A stretch of DNA of 64,000 nucleotides from positions 647,441 to 711,440 of the forward strand of contig JXTB01000115.1 of the NCBI GenBank assembly GCA_002914805.1, written 5' to 3'. This DNA is from Parasponia andersonii (Eukaryota > Streptophyta > Magnoliopsida > Rosales > Cannabaceae). The translations under genes were made by a program, and so were the position numbers. The first letter of the stretch is position 1, and each line of letters starts with the position of its first letter. Positions 44,951 to 56,440 of this stretch are shown here, one piece after another. The notes below the pieces were generated by a model. The model saw only the letters and a list, made by a program, of their open reading frames with translations. It had not been told where the DNA came from and did no database searches.

Positions 44951-45424
44951 TATTGAAAATAAACTTATTTAAGCCCATAAGAAGTGTTCTAAGCCCATCA
45001 ATATAAGGTCCGGTAAGTTGGAGTTAGCCCAAGTATAAAGCTCATAAAAGAAGAAGTCTACGTCCAAATTAAAAAAAACCTTCTACCTAGAATCTTCTAG
45101 TATTAGCTAGATATTAGTTTTTTGCATATAAATCATTTGATTACTTAGATTATTATTAGAAGTATATAGAAGAAAATATGTGTGGCTTAAGAATTTTTGT
45201 AATTTTTTATTTGTGTGGTTCTCATTGTTTTTCCTGTAATATAAATATCTTTTCTCATTTGAGTTCTAAGTATCAAATAAAAAGCAAAGCTTCTAAGAGT
45301 GAAGAGAAGAAAAAAAAAGAAACATAACTTTTAGTGAGTGAGTGCGTGAACTTGAAAAGTGAAGTTGAGAATTTTCTTTTATAATAATATTTGAGTGAGT
45401 AATAAAGTTTGTTTTATTTCCAAC
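44951..45424 (+). repeat. Copia copy 2 3' LTR
   Basis: Starts TATTGAAAATAAACTT and ends near TTTCCAAC. It differs from the 5' LTR by many scattered substitutions. Only one copy of the sequence that is duplicated in copy 1 is present. Confidence 0.9.
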
Positions 45425-45611
45425 TTACATGGAGAAGGAAGGATGAGAAGTTGGGGGAGGGGAGTTTTATGTAATTAATCAACACTGCAGTACCTATTAA
45501 AAGATTTCAGATATTTTGGATAAATTAATCCGAAAAATTAAAATTATAGCAATGCCATTCCCCCTTAGATTTACTATTTTGCCCTCTCAAAATCTCAGAT
45601 TTCATTGATCA

Positions 45612-47452
45612 CTTATAAATTTAAAGCATATGCACCTATATATAATAACTTTAATATTACATCAATTCTAAGAAATTAATCTCCATATTATTTAGACAAT
45701 AAAAAATATAAATTTAGGATAGCTCTATTCACTCCCTTCGTCTACTTAATCTCCCTACACTATTTTTGAAAACAAAGAAATTATTTTAATTACTTCTTAT
45801 TGTAACTCTAATTATTTTCCGACCATCCTTTAATTTAATTATCTTTTCTTTTCCCACCCTTCTCTCTTGCCCTAGTTTCTTTTGCTCATACCACCCTTTA
45901 TATTACTTTCCTTTTCTTTTGTGTCTCTCACCTTTTTCAACTCAGAAATTCTTATTTTCAGTTTTAATTTTCTCTAATACATTAAGAAGCCAAAAAAATT
46001 GGTCAAAGATACAAAATTTTTCAATGAGAATATAATGGCATGCATATGTTAGAAATCTTGACAGAAGACTTGAAACAAGTACTGAATACGCTTTAATGCC
46101 ACGTGAGGGCGAGACAAAAATTATGGGATCACTACCCTCTAAAAGTGTGGAAACATTTATAAAATGTCCTAATTTTCGCTTCCGAAAGGTTTGGGTATTT
46201 TATAAAGTACAAAACTCCTTTAGGGTATTTTATAAAGTACAAAACTCCATCGGTATATTTATCGAATATATATTTTGAAAACAAGCAACAAATTTTGAAT
46301 TTGACTTTTCGAAATGGGGCATAAATCACGGCCGTATATGTAAAATCGATACAAAGAGAAATATAATTACAAAAAAGTTGAATTTGTATATTCATATAAA
46401 TCCAAGGAGGATATATAAATAACAGATAGTACAATACGTCCCAACTTTTATTCTAAATTTTTTTATACCAACACGCGTGGTATGTAAGTTGTTACCATCT
46501 AATTAGTGTGTTAATATTTACTACAAATAGAATAAATATCATCACCAATTAATATTGACAAATCATATATCACATGTATTAGTATTAAAACTTTAGTACA
46601 AAAATTAGTACATAAAGCATTATCCTATAAATAACATCAGTATAGTTAGCCAATAGTTCATTAAAATATTCAGCATAAAAACTAATTTGAGTTTAAGAAA
46701 TGGGTGTGAAGGGGACTTTTTTTTTAATGTTCAGATAAGTGTGTAAATATATGTTTAAAAAAATTTCTACTAAAAAGTAATTAGACTCATGATTTGTTTA
46801 GTATTAAAAGAGATTAATAAAAGGAGGTGTACGAAGAGTAAATGAGCGGTAATAGACCCGGGTCAACTATGAACTTAGTAGCTATTTTATAAGTTTTTTC
46901 ACGCGGAATAATCAATTTTGACAATATATTGTGAAATATAAGACAAAGTATAACTCATTTATAAAAATAGACCTCTTTTTAAATAAAGTTTTTGAAAATA
47001 AAAAATTATCATGTGGTCCCACCATCTAGTAAAAACAAAAAACAAACTCAATAGACACGATCAAAGAAAATGGATTTGAGTTTAAAAATTAAATTTGATG
47101 ATGATGACTCACATCCTTTGTTTTCAATTGGGATAAAGATTCATAGAGGAAGCTAGTGAACTTAGATTGGCCATAGATCCAAGAGATTAAGATTTTGACA
47201 TTTTAGTTACGGTACCAAGGTAAACTTAGATAAATGACTTGAAATAGATATTAATTTTGAAAAAAATTATAAATGAGACTCGTTTATCACCATTGGACAA
47301 ATGTAAATATAAAGGGAAAAAACAAAAGAAATTTCATAAACATGTCACAAAAATTGGGTCATTTTGCCGCAAAAAAATTCGGAATTTTTTTCAAGAAAAT
47401 TATTGTGGTTGAGCCTTAGTTAATTGGACTTAATCAAATAAATTTGAAGTCT
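45612..47452. other. AT-rich intergenic DNA with a short tandem repeat
   Basis: A 30-bp unit (GGGTATTTTATAAAGTACAA and following bases) occurs twice in tandem at 46193-46222 and 46223-46250. The short open frames at 46096-46434 come from this repeat. Nothing else recognised. Confidence 0.55.
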
Positions 47453-47960
47453 CATGCAAGAAATATGACTTTTGCCGACGCCCTTTGTCGTCTAAAAAAG
47501 TAGCATAAAATCGTCGGGGAAAGGTATTTGATAATTACCGACGTAATTCCTCGTCAGCAGCTATCGTCGGTGTAAGACCGTAGCTAAATGTTACTTTTTG
47601 ACGGAAATTTAATTTTGTCAGTAAAAATAACCTTCACCGACGCATTAGTGAGTATTTCCAGCGTACGGTTTGCTTCGGTGAAAATATGATCATATTCGAA
47701 ATCTTCTTGAATTTCACCGACGCATTTATTCGTAGGTGAAAGTCAAAGAATTACTGACGCATTTATGCGTCGATGAAAGTTATTAAAAAAATATTTTAAA
47801 AACGTACAATACATTTTCCGACGACAAAATACGTCGGTGAAAATATGTAGAAAATATTTTTAAAAAAAATACCTTAACCGATGACAAAACCCGTCGATGA
47901 ATGTATTTTCGTGGATTACAAATAGTCTTTTACCGATGCAATTCTGCGTCGGCAAAAATT
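47453..47960. repeat. CACTA left subterminal repeat array
   Basis: At least a dozen copies of CCGACG(CAT) or its complement CGTCGG(TGAA), some decayed to CCGATG or CGTCGATGAA, as expected from cytosine deamination. Confidence 0.85.
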
Positions 47961-48146
47961 TTATTAATTTGTTAAAAAATTTATTTAATTGATTGTTATA
48001 ATTATTTATTAATTAATAATTAATAATTAATTTAGTTAACTAATATATTAAAATTTGGAAGAAAATATATTAACACAAATTTTATTAAATAAAGAAAATA
48101 TACAAATTGTATCTAAAATTAGAATATATTATAAAACAAAAAACGT

Positions 48147-49480
48147 CTACAATTCTTGAGGCGGAGGCGGTAGCATCTCGATGCCGAGCTTTGCAATCAA
48201 TGTTTGAAGCATCCGATTTTGCTCGCTGAGTTATCCCTGAGTCTCCTCGAGCCGGCATTGGTTCTCTACTTCCTTTTCGGCCATTTGTCGTTGAGTCTCG
48301 TTGATCTGCCGTACGTGCTCCGCATCCTTCTCAGCTATCTGCTACTTCAGGATGCCGATGGTCTCAACGACTTGTCCCGTGCTGGCAGCTCTCTGTCCTC
48401 TTATACTTTTCAGACGAGAGAGTGATTCCAACCTTTTCTGCCACCTAGATCTAGTCCCTAAAGCCTTGAATATGATCTAAAATTCATCGACCTGTTCTGG
48501 CCCCACCACAGACTCAGCAGACGAGACATCATCCCTAAGCTTAGACTGAGTACGAGACTGAGTTTGAGTGAGTGTCTCCACCCTGGACATAACCATCTCC
48601 GCCTACAAAATAAAATAAAAATTAAAGTAATTATAATTTATATATGCAAATTAAATATTTTAAAGAAACAGAATAAATTCTTACATGTTTCTCCTGGATG
48701 TACTCGTTCTGCCAACTAGACGACTTGAGATGGCGGCTCTTAAAGTAGTCAATAAGGCTCATAAGCTCTCTGGTTTCTGAGTTGCCCTATGAAAAGTAGG
48801 AAAAAAAAAGGTGAATTATTAGGTTATAGTATATTTTGTACTAATTAGAGAAAATATTTGACTTTCCAACCTTTGCCTTCATCTGGCTAATCATGGTAGA
48901 CGACCCTTGTGCAGGCGAATACAATTGCTTCGACCAATTTTCTGAGTTCTGTTTGAGAGTTTCTGTAAAAATACACAAGCTTTTAATTTCATCATTGATT
49001 ATAATTTATTCTTAATAATTAAATTTTTTTTGTAAAAGCATATTAATTACCTCAAACTCTTAAGAACCGAAACAATCACACAAAATATTCCACTAATCGA
49101 AGGGAATATTCTTGTATGGATTGGCCTTAATAAAAGCTATATCCCTCTTATCCCCCATTTTCGTAAAATGATTCCGCATCATGTTGCACCAATCCTGTAA
49201 ATATGTCATCATGGACTACTCAATAAAGTCCATGAAGAGTGCATCGGACCGAGGATAATCAAACTTCACCTACGAAATTAAAATGGACAATTATTAATAA
49301 AGGCTTTTATTAAAATAGCTTAAAATAAATATTTTAAGAAACTCACTCACCCCCATCCGATTCAAGATAAGCTCAATGTCTTCTTTCTTCACATCCTTTC
49401 ACGTCGGAGTGGAAGCTGGGATGGTGTCTCTAACCGTCTTAGAAACTCCCCAAACATTGTTATGTTCAAGTCAAAATTCT
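48147..49480 (-). pseudogene. Transposase_24-type CACTA accessory gene, decayed but with exon structure kept
   Basis: Minus-strand exons with GT/AG borders: up to about 49480-49351, 49269-49051, 48963-48871, 48786-48685 and 48602-48147. Readable parts are TVRDTIPASTPT and KKEDIELILNRMG, then VKFDYPRSDALFMDFIE, WCNMMRNHFTKMGDKRDIAF and WNILCDCF, then ETLKQNSENWSKQLYSPAQG, then LMSLIDYFKSRHLKSSWQNE, and finally GTRSRWQKRLESLSRLKSI and a coiled-coil-like tail ending PPPPQEL at the TAG 48147. This is the layout of the plant Ptta/En/Spm Transposase_24 family. At least seven stops interrupt it. The family product probably binds the subterminal repeats. Confidence 0.75.
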
Positions 49481-50064
49481 GGCAGCAACTCCCCACAGTT
49501 CTCTTAAGTGTGCTACATATATGTACACACTTGGAGAACACAAGAAGATACCACAAGAGAATAATGTTTATAAGCAAACGACAACACATAAAGTGTAATC
49601 CCAAATTATCCAAACGAGATAATTTAGAAGTCGATATCGAGATGCATAATCTCTCACCGACTCCTGAATAGGTCTAAGGTAATTTCTTTCGTGCATAAAA
49701 TATATCATATATATATTAAAGATAGTTGATAAGCATACATATTTGAAAAGAAATCATCAACCAACGGAATAACTATAGATCAATTATTCTCTTCTATGGA
49801 TATTTTCGTAATTTTGGGACTTTTAGGGGTGTCATAGGGGTATTTCAGAAAATCTTCATCTTTTATTGGTATCCGTGTACTCAGGAGTTATTTTGGGAAA
49901 TTTAGCATATTTTATGTCTTATAGGGGTATTTTATCATTTTAGATGTTATATGATTATTTTTTATTTAATACACAATTTTTACTTACTATGATTTTAATC
50001 TAATATTAAATATTAGTATGTATATTATGAAATCTAAAATTTTTAAGGGATAAAATTTTAAGTG

Positions 50065-50836
50065 CCAAAAAAAAAGGGCGGAATTTGTATCGCTTTTAGG
50101 AGATCCTAACCACTAAAGATCCTCTAAAAGACGATACAAGTTCCCCCCTCTGTTTTTGGTGTTCAATATTTTATTACACATTTTGGTGCAGTAAAATGAC
50201 GAACATATGTTCTAAAAATTATGTTTAACAAGCTGCACACATGGCACCGAGTACCAATAGGTATGCACATTAAGTGTGCACACTCGGTACTTATTACCAA
50301 GTATGTGCATATATGTGCACACACAACACTTGTAGCTAAGTGTATACACATTTCTACAACAAAATCACCTACATTATAGTACAAATTAGATATAAAACTA
50401 AAATATATAGATAACTATAAAACTAGAAAAAAAAAATCTACCAAACAAACATAAAAGTAAGCATAATATCCAAAATACTAAACAATCAATAGATACTAGT
50501 GAGTAAAAATAGAAAGCATAACTAATTCATCCAAACTCGAAACCCCACATTGGACATATATCATGATTATTTTACTAAAAAAATGGGAACTTGTACCGCT
50601 TTTAGAAGAACCTAACCATAAAATATCCTCCAAAAGACGGTACAAGTTCCACCCTTTTTTTGGTGTTCAATATTTTACTATATATTTTAATGCACTAAAC
50701 TAATGAACACATTTTTCTAAAAATTACTTTTGACGAATTGCACATACAACACCAAGTACCAAGACATGTGCATGTGTGCACATTCGGTACTTGGTACTAA
50801 GTGTGTACATAATGCATACATGACACCTTGTACCAA

Positions 50837-50868
<32 letters not shown>

Positions 50869-50905
50869 GCATACACAGTATTTGATACCAAGTGTGTGCA
50901 CATAA
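50065..50905. repeat. Tandem duplication (~510-bp period) with foldbacks inside the CACTA element
   Basis: 50065-50395 and 50577-50905 are diverged copies. Each holds an inverted repeat around a TAACC-containing loop (in the first copy arms near 50083-50107 and 50115-50142; in the second near 50586-50612 and 50622-50650), then GGTGTTCAATATTTTA and a set of GTGTGCACA and GGTACTTGGTAC words. The second copy also has (TA)n at 50843-50868. Confidence 0.75.
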
Positions 50906-51209
50906 TCACCAACATTTAAAAAAAATTAAATTATACATACTAAATCATACACAAAAGTAGATAGAATATCAATTAATCAATCATAAAATCACTTTTTCTT
51001 ATCAATAAATTCCAAAACATGGATGGTCCATAAAAGTTCTCAAACTAGACAAAATATGTTTTCATTTTTTCGGTATCAGACCAAATATGTAGCAATTCAT
51101 AGTGATTAGTAAAACCACTCCATATGCTCTAACCTAAAAGCATACATCTAATTTTTTGTATGTACTTAGTCATTATCTCCACATTTCAGCTTATACGCCA
51201 TAAATAGTT

Positions 51210-51248
<39 letters not shown>

Positions 51249-51584
51249 CATGATTCCGTATTTTTAAAAGTTCATCCCATATTGATATTATTAACGGACA
51301 GAAAAAAGGAAAAAGGAACAAATCTATATGAATTATATGGTAGACTTAATAAATTTGTTTTCATAGTTATCTACTAAACTATAGCACCATTGTTACCTTA
51401 CTCTGTTTCCTAACTAAGCTAACCCAAATAAGAGAAATCCTCCAAAAAAAACGAAATCTAACTAGAAATCCAAATACATTACCACTACTAAATCAAATAG
51501 CTAGGGCCCAAATCCATCACCCAAATTAGAACCAAACATAACTATATACTTAATTGAATCATTACAGTTAAAAACACCATAATA

Positions 51585-51622
<38 letters not shown>

Positions 51623-52690
51623 ACATAAAGATATAAAACAATATTATGAACACCATAAAGACAGTGACAAAATAAATAGATATTTTTATAGTGATAATAA
51701 TAGTCATATACAATAGAATAATCAAATTATATACTCTTCTCCAAAGACCACCATAAAGATGGTGACAAAATATATACAAGTATACCCATTTGGTAAAAAG
51801 CAAAGAAAAACAGAGAATATAGAACAATAAATTACAAAGATAGTAAAAAAATAAATAAGAAAAATAGAGAACAATAGAGAACCAGATTCAAGATGAAGCA
51901 TCCAATTTGGTAAAAATAGATACAAGTATGCCCATTTTATAAAAAACATCAAAACCCAGAACACACATCCAAAAAAGATAATTTTTGTCAACCCAGTTAC
52001 TTAAATCTCTCATATAGATAAAAAACGAAACAACAACCCAGAAAAATAACACCGAAAATAGAGAAAAAAAAACAACCTGGAAAAATAATACCGAAAATAG
52101 AGAAAGAAAAAACAACCCAGAAAAATAAAGCAACATAAAGAATTAGTAATCCCCATACAAAGGCACATTACAAGTATTTATTAAAAAATAATAATCGAAA
52201 CAAGCTTAAACCCCATAAAATTAACAACATGCTCTAGCAACAATATTAATATGTTTTATATATAGAAGATGAGATAGACATACCCGTAAAGATGAGAAGC
52301 AGAATCTTCAAAGAAAAAAAAAAAAGAAGAAAAGAACAGATCTATTAAAGAATTTTTTTTTAAGAAGAAAATCAACAAAATAGAAATCAAAACTTACCCT
52401 AGAGAGAAGATGAGATAGCGGAGATATCGAGATGCCGAGACGTGGAGGAGAGATAGAGGAGAGACACAGCCTAGAAAGAGGGGGGATGAAGGAGAGAGAA
52501 TTGGTCGAATGAGAGAGAGGGGAATGGAAGAGAGACACAGCTTAGAGAGATGGGGGATGGAGGAGAAAGAATCGATTAGATGAGAGAGAGGGGGATGGAG
52601 AGGCAGACTCAAACAGATGAAAGAGAAATAGATAAAGTGGCTGAGCAAAAGAAAAGAAGTGAATATGTAGGGTTTCATTTTTAATACCCT
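50906..52690. other. Interior of the CACTA element, AT-rich and GA-rich noncoding
   Basis: (TA)n at 51212-51244 and 51588-51616. 52400-52660 is GA-rich with repeated GAGAGAGG and GGGGGATGGAG words. Open frames on the minus strand here (51501-52759) are hydrophobic low-complexity shadows of the AT/GA composition. No main transposase is recognisable. Confidence 0.55.
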
Positions 52691-53239
52691 TTCCCGACGC
52701 AAATTCAATCTTTCATCGGGATATGTATAAATATTACATGCGTGTATTTGGTGCCACACTTATCCCGATGCTCAAAGTGTCTGAAAAGCCTGCCTGAAGC
52801 CCTCTTTTTAAGTCTGCCCAATACCGATGCAACATTGGTTAACTTGTCGGTAATTGTCTTCTTTGCAAACAAGGTAATGGAAGTCTGTCAGCAAAAGTCT
52901 TAATTTTTCAGGAATTCCCCGATGAAATAAAGACTCTCCCTCGGCAAAAGTACCTTAAAAATTCTTTAATTTTGGACAAAAAAATAATAGGTGCCAAATA
53001 GTAATTCTTTTCACGATAAGGTGACGCGCATTTTTTTCAATATCCTTTTACCAACAGAAAATAAATTATCTGTCGGTAAATGACAAATATATCGACGTAG
53101 GCCCGTCGTCATAGAGTGCCTATAATTGGATTTTTTGGACAACTTTTACCGATGAGTTTCAGGCCAAAGTGTCGGCAAATATACATTTCTCCGACGGGTT
53201 TTACATAACCCGTCGATAAAAGTCTGCTTTCTTATAGTG
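52690..53239. repeat. CACTA right subterminal repeat array and terminus
   Basis: Copies of CCGACG, CCGATG and GTCGGTAA in both orientations, ending in a CCGACGGG...CCCGTCG pair just inside the terminal CACTATAAGAAAG (minus strand). Confidence 0.85.
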
Positions 53240-54339
53240 ACATTTTAAATTATTAATTTAAGTAGGGACATGATAAAATTTTGAATGTCTCTATTCCAAC
53301 CCCTTTTTTACGCTTCTCTCCCTTTATATAATAAGTATTACTGGAAAAATAATCTTATATGAAATGACATAAATAGCCACAAATAATATTAAATTAGTAA
53401 ACTAGACTCTTCTTTCTTAAAAGAAAATTCATAAAACGGATCACCATCCATTGAAAAAAAAATCTCTTTAGTTCGATTAAGTTTATATAGCTCAAAAAAT
53501 CTAACATTTTGGGGAAAAATACCAACAAAATTTTTTTAAAAAAAATAAAAATTAATTAATTCTTAGAATCCCAAAAACAATTAGTATATTTATTCTTTTA
53601 AATAAGAAATTTTAAAATAATTTCATATATGGGGTGAGTTTTACAAGGACAGTAAGAGGTGAAAGAAGAAGACAAATATAAGTGGGAAGTTTTTAAAACT
53701 CCTACACGGGTAGGAAAAGAATTTTTATTCAATTTTAGTAACAAAAAAATTTGGAATATTAAGCAACGAGGTGTGCTAAGAAAACATTTGATTTTTGAAT
53801 TTTGATGATGGGTCTATTCAAAAAACGTTGTGGGAAAGGGAGAGGAAGACGGGAGAAAAAAAGATTATAATTAAAATATAAAAAAAAACCTTGCTTAGTA
53901 AAATTTTTTTTCTAGCCATATCAAATGATCCTAGGGTTTTCTTAATTCTAGGAATAAAAGGTTTGTGTTTTTGGTTATATTAAATAAACTTCGAGATTTT
54001 GAAATTGAATCAAATTTGATGTGAGAACATATAAGATGATTAAGAAATAATTCATTTTTTAGCTGTTTTTTAATTTTAAACAATTTTTTTATTTTTTTCC
54101 ACTAAAATATGCCAACTTTTTTTTATATATATAGAATGCATCATTTTTGCAACAACTAGGGTGTTGAGCAATAAGAATAGCCTCACAAAGTGGTGTTTAA
54201 CCCTATATACCAAAAGCAAATTAGTTATTTGTATTATTTGTTGGAAATCAAGTCAGATTTTATTATCCAAAAGTTTTATTTGATATAACTAGAAACTCTA
54301 AGTTTTTTGCTAAAATTAAAAGACTCATGGCTTTTTTCG
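53240..54339. other. AT-rich intergenic DNA, nothing recognised
   Basis: Poly-A/T runs and short GA patches. No ORF, transposon end or RNA gene seen. Confidence 0.5.
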
Positions 54340-54344
54340 ATAAT

Positions 54345-56440
54345 TGTCATAATTAGAAATCCAAAACTATGACTTTTAGTAAATTTAAATGGAAACAGTA
54401 ATAAATAGTAATTTCTCAAAATTCCAGAAAATTAAGCACTTAAAATCTTTGATTTTAGTCCTCAAAAGTCAGCAAATCTCATAATTAGAAACTTTTCATT
54501 TGTTTTAATTTTTCAAGGAAAATCCTTTATTTAAAGTTTATAGGAAATTCTAATTATTAATTTAGAAAACATTTGTAAATTTATAAATTTTAGTAAAATA
54601 AGTCAAATTAAAACCTTAGATTCAATATCCAAATAATTTACATAAAATTATTTGTATTTCTAAATGCTCCGTTTAATAGCAAAATTATCCTTCTACATCT
54701 ATTTAATAAATAATCTACAATTGACTAAATAAATTTGACATAAAAATGAAAGGATGGTATAGAATAGGAACCAAAGAATAAAGATGTGGAAACGACATAC
54801 ATAAGCCAAACAAACTTGTCAAACTACCAAGACAATTACCCCAAAATAAATCAATACCTAAAGTGGGAGGAAGTAGGGGGTGAGTACGTGAATACGCAGT
54901 AGAGATTCGATTATAAGTTTTTATACATAAGAAATACACTCACGTTGAAGGTCATGCTTGGTTAGTATTCTATTCAAAACAATTCATAAATCCAAGTGAA
55001 AATCATAGTCTAATAGTTCAAACATTCCAAACCATTATAAAACATCCATCAAAACCATTATATATCAATTCAAGCCAAATATAACTATGTATGCAATCAT
55101 GATGTCCGAAATGTCCTAGTCGATTATTCGTAAGTCTGAACCACATGAAGAGGCACCGTAAGTCCGATCAGCCTATGTGGGGTACTATTAGTCCGATGGC
55201 CATGTAAGTGTGTGAATGCATGCAAATACTGTATGAGTGACAAAATAAGAATATGCACCATTTCCACAAAATCACAAAATAGCCATGTAGTATTCTTTAA
55301 TCAAACATCATTTAGTTCTCAAAATTGAGTTCTCAAACCATTTTGGATTTTCTAAAAATTTTAGCATTATAACGGCCATTTTTAATCAAACCCAAAATCC
55401 AATTTCCTAGAGAAAATAGTTCAAATAGTATATATGACATGCCAACCAGTGTGACGTTCCTCCTAGGAAGTTTATATCTCAAATCAAATCAAAAACAGAT
55501 ATAAATACAATTTTTATAAATAATTTCTCAAAATTCCATATTTATCACAAATATGTAAATTTATAAATTAGACTAATTTTAGAATCAAGTAATTGAATCT
55601 CTACCTAAATCTAGTGCTAAAGTAGCTATGCAGGGTAATAAAGAAAGTTTGGTATCGTTTGGAGGGTCTAGCTTCGTTTTCAACCCTTTTGATCAATAGA
55701 TTGAAAATTCAATTTTTCAATCGGAGCTTCACATCGTCAAATAGATCTCACTACTGAATTTAGAGCACTTAAAAGCACTAGATTAGACATATAATTTGAT
55801 CAATTTGGGCTCAGACCGAACCTGGGCTCACGACATGTAAAATGAGACAATATAAGTCATTAAATTTAGATTTTTGTGCTCGTCACTAAATATAGTCAAT
55901 ACATATATATATATATATATATCAAACATTTTGATTTCAAGAGTTCATCACAAATATGAGGTTTATTTTACGATCTAACAGTCGAATTGAAAATTTTAAT
56001 TACAAAAATAAAATAACTCAAAATTATTCAAAAATGGAAAAATTCTATCTGGGCATTTTCAAGTTGAGATATATATACCATGATGATCCTCGTGATGAGA
56101 TGAAGCTATGAAGACCAGTTTCATGGCCTGAGGTGGCCAGAAATGTCGGTGGTGTCCACATCTTTCTGTGGCTTCTCTCCCTCACCAGTGGCGACTTGCT
56201 ACTCCATTGCCCGTGAAATCTCGGCGGGCAGCCCTTCTTACGGTGGCACTTTAGTCTGGCTCAGTGATGAGGCTGGACGATGGACAGAAGGCCTTACTCT
56301 GGTGGTAGCTAGTTCTGCCAGAACTAACAGAGAGGAAACGAGTGAGAGATCGTGTGAGAGGAGAGAGTAAGAGTGATCTGTTTATAAATTTTTTTTTAGG
56401 TAAACATACAAAACTTCCCCCTTTAGAAAACTCCATCACA
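54345..56440 (-). repeat. LARD-like element 3' LTR
   Basis: From TGTCATAATTAG to CTCCATCACA. Includes a GC-richer stretch at 56110-56350 with an open frame (56143-56370) that has a counterpart in the other LTR; it is probably leader sequence and not a gene. (TA)n at 55896-55922. No purine tract is seen directly to its right. Confidence 0.8.

Larger units (their letters stand above)
39850..45424 (+). mobile_element. Ty1/copia retrotransposon, copy 2
   Basis: LTRs at 39850-40317 and 44951-45424, both starting TATTGA in place of TGTTGA. It is the same family as copy 1 but in the opposite orientation and far more decayed. Left flank TTTAC and right flank TTAC fit a target-site duplication that has lost a base or two. 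It lies inside the chromovirus solo LTR, so it is the younger of the two insertions. Confidence 0.9.
37503..45606 (-). mobile_element. Chromovirus-type solo LTR split by copia copy 2
   Basis: The left end TGTCACGACC (37503) is the mirror of the GGTCGTGACA LTR terminus used by Tekay-type elements. The body resembles the other chromovirus LTRs here, for example GGAGCTTC near 38769 and CACTACTGAATCTAGAGCA near 38796. After the copia insertion the LTR resumes at 45425 and shares ATTAATCCGAAA with 11101-11112. GATCA occurs at 37498-37502 and again at 45607-45611, a candidate 5-bp duplication one or two bases off a decayed terminus. No internal sequence was seen, so a solo LTR of about 2.5 kb is likely. 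Confidence 0.6.
47453..53239 (-). mobile_element. CACTA (En/Spm-type) DNA transposon, non-autonomous
   Basis: The right terminus, read inward on the minus strand, is CACTATAAGAAAGCAGAC followed by TTTTATCGACGGG; the left terminus is CATGCAAGAAATATGAC followed by TTTTGCCGACG, a decayed partner. Both subterminal regions (47470-47960 and 52690-53215) are dense in CCGACG/CGTCGG words in both orientations, the usual binding-site arrays. The interior has a decayed Transposase_24-type gene but no recognisable main transposase. A clean 3-bp duplication was not found. Confidence 0.8.

Noticed and set aside
47470-47960. Regular CCGACG words with spacers considered as a CRISPR-like array
   Set aside because: Plant DNA with CACTA termini; words occur in both orientations with irregular spacing, typical of subterminal transposase sites.
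51501-52759. Hydrophobic minus-strand frames that look like membrane proteins
   Set aside because: F/L/Y/S-rich translations of AT- and GA-rich DNA inside the CACTA element; no family resemblance.
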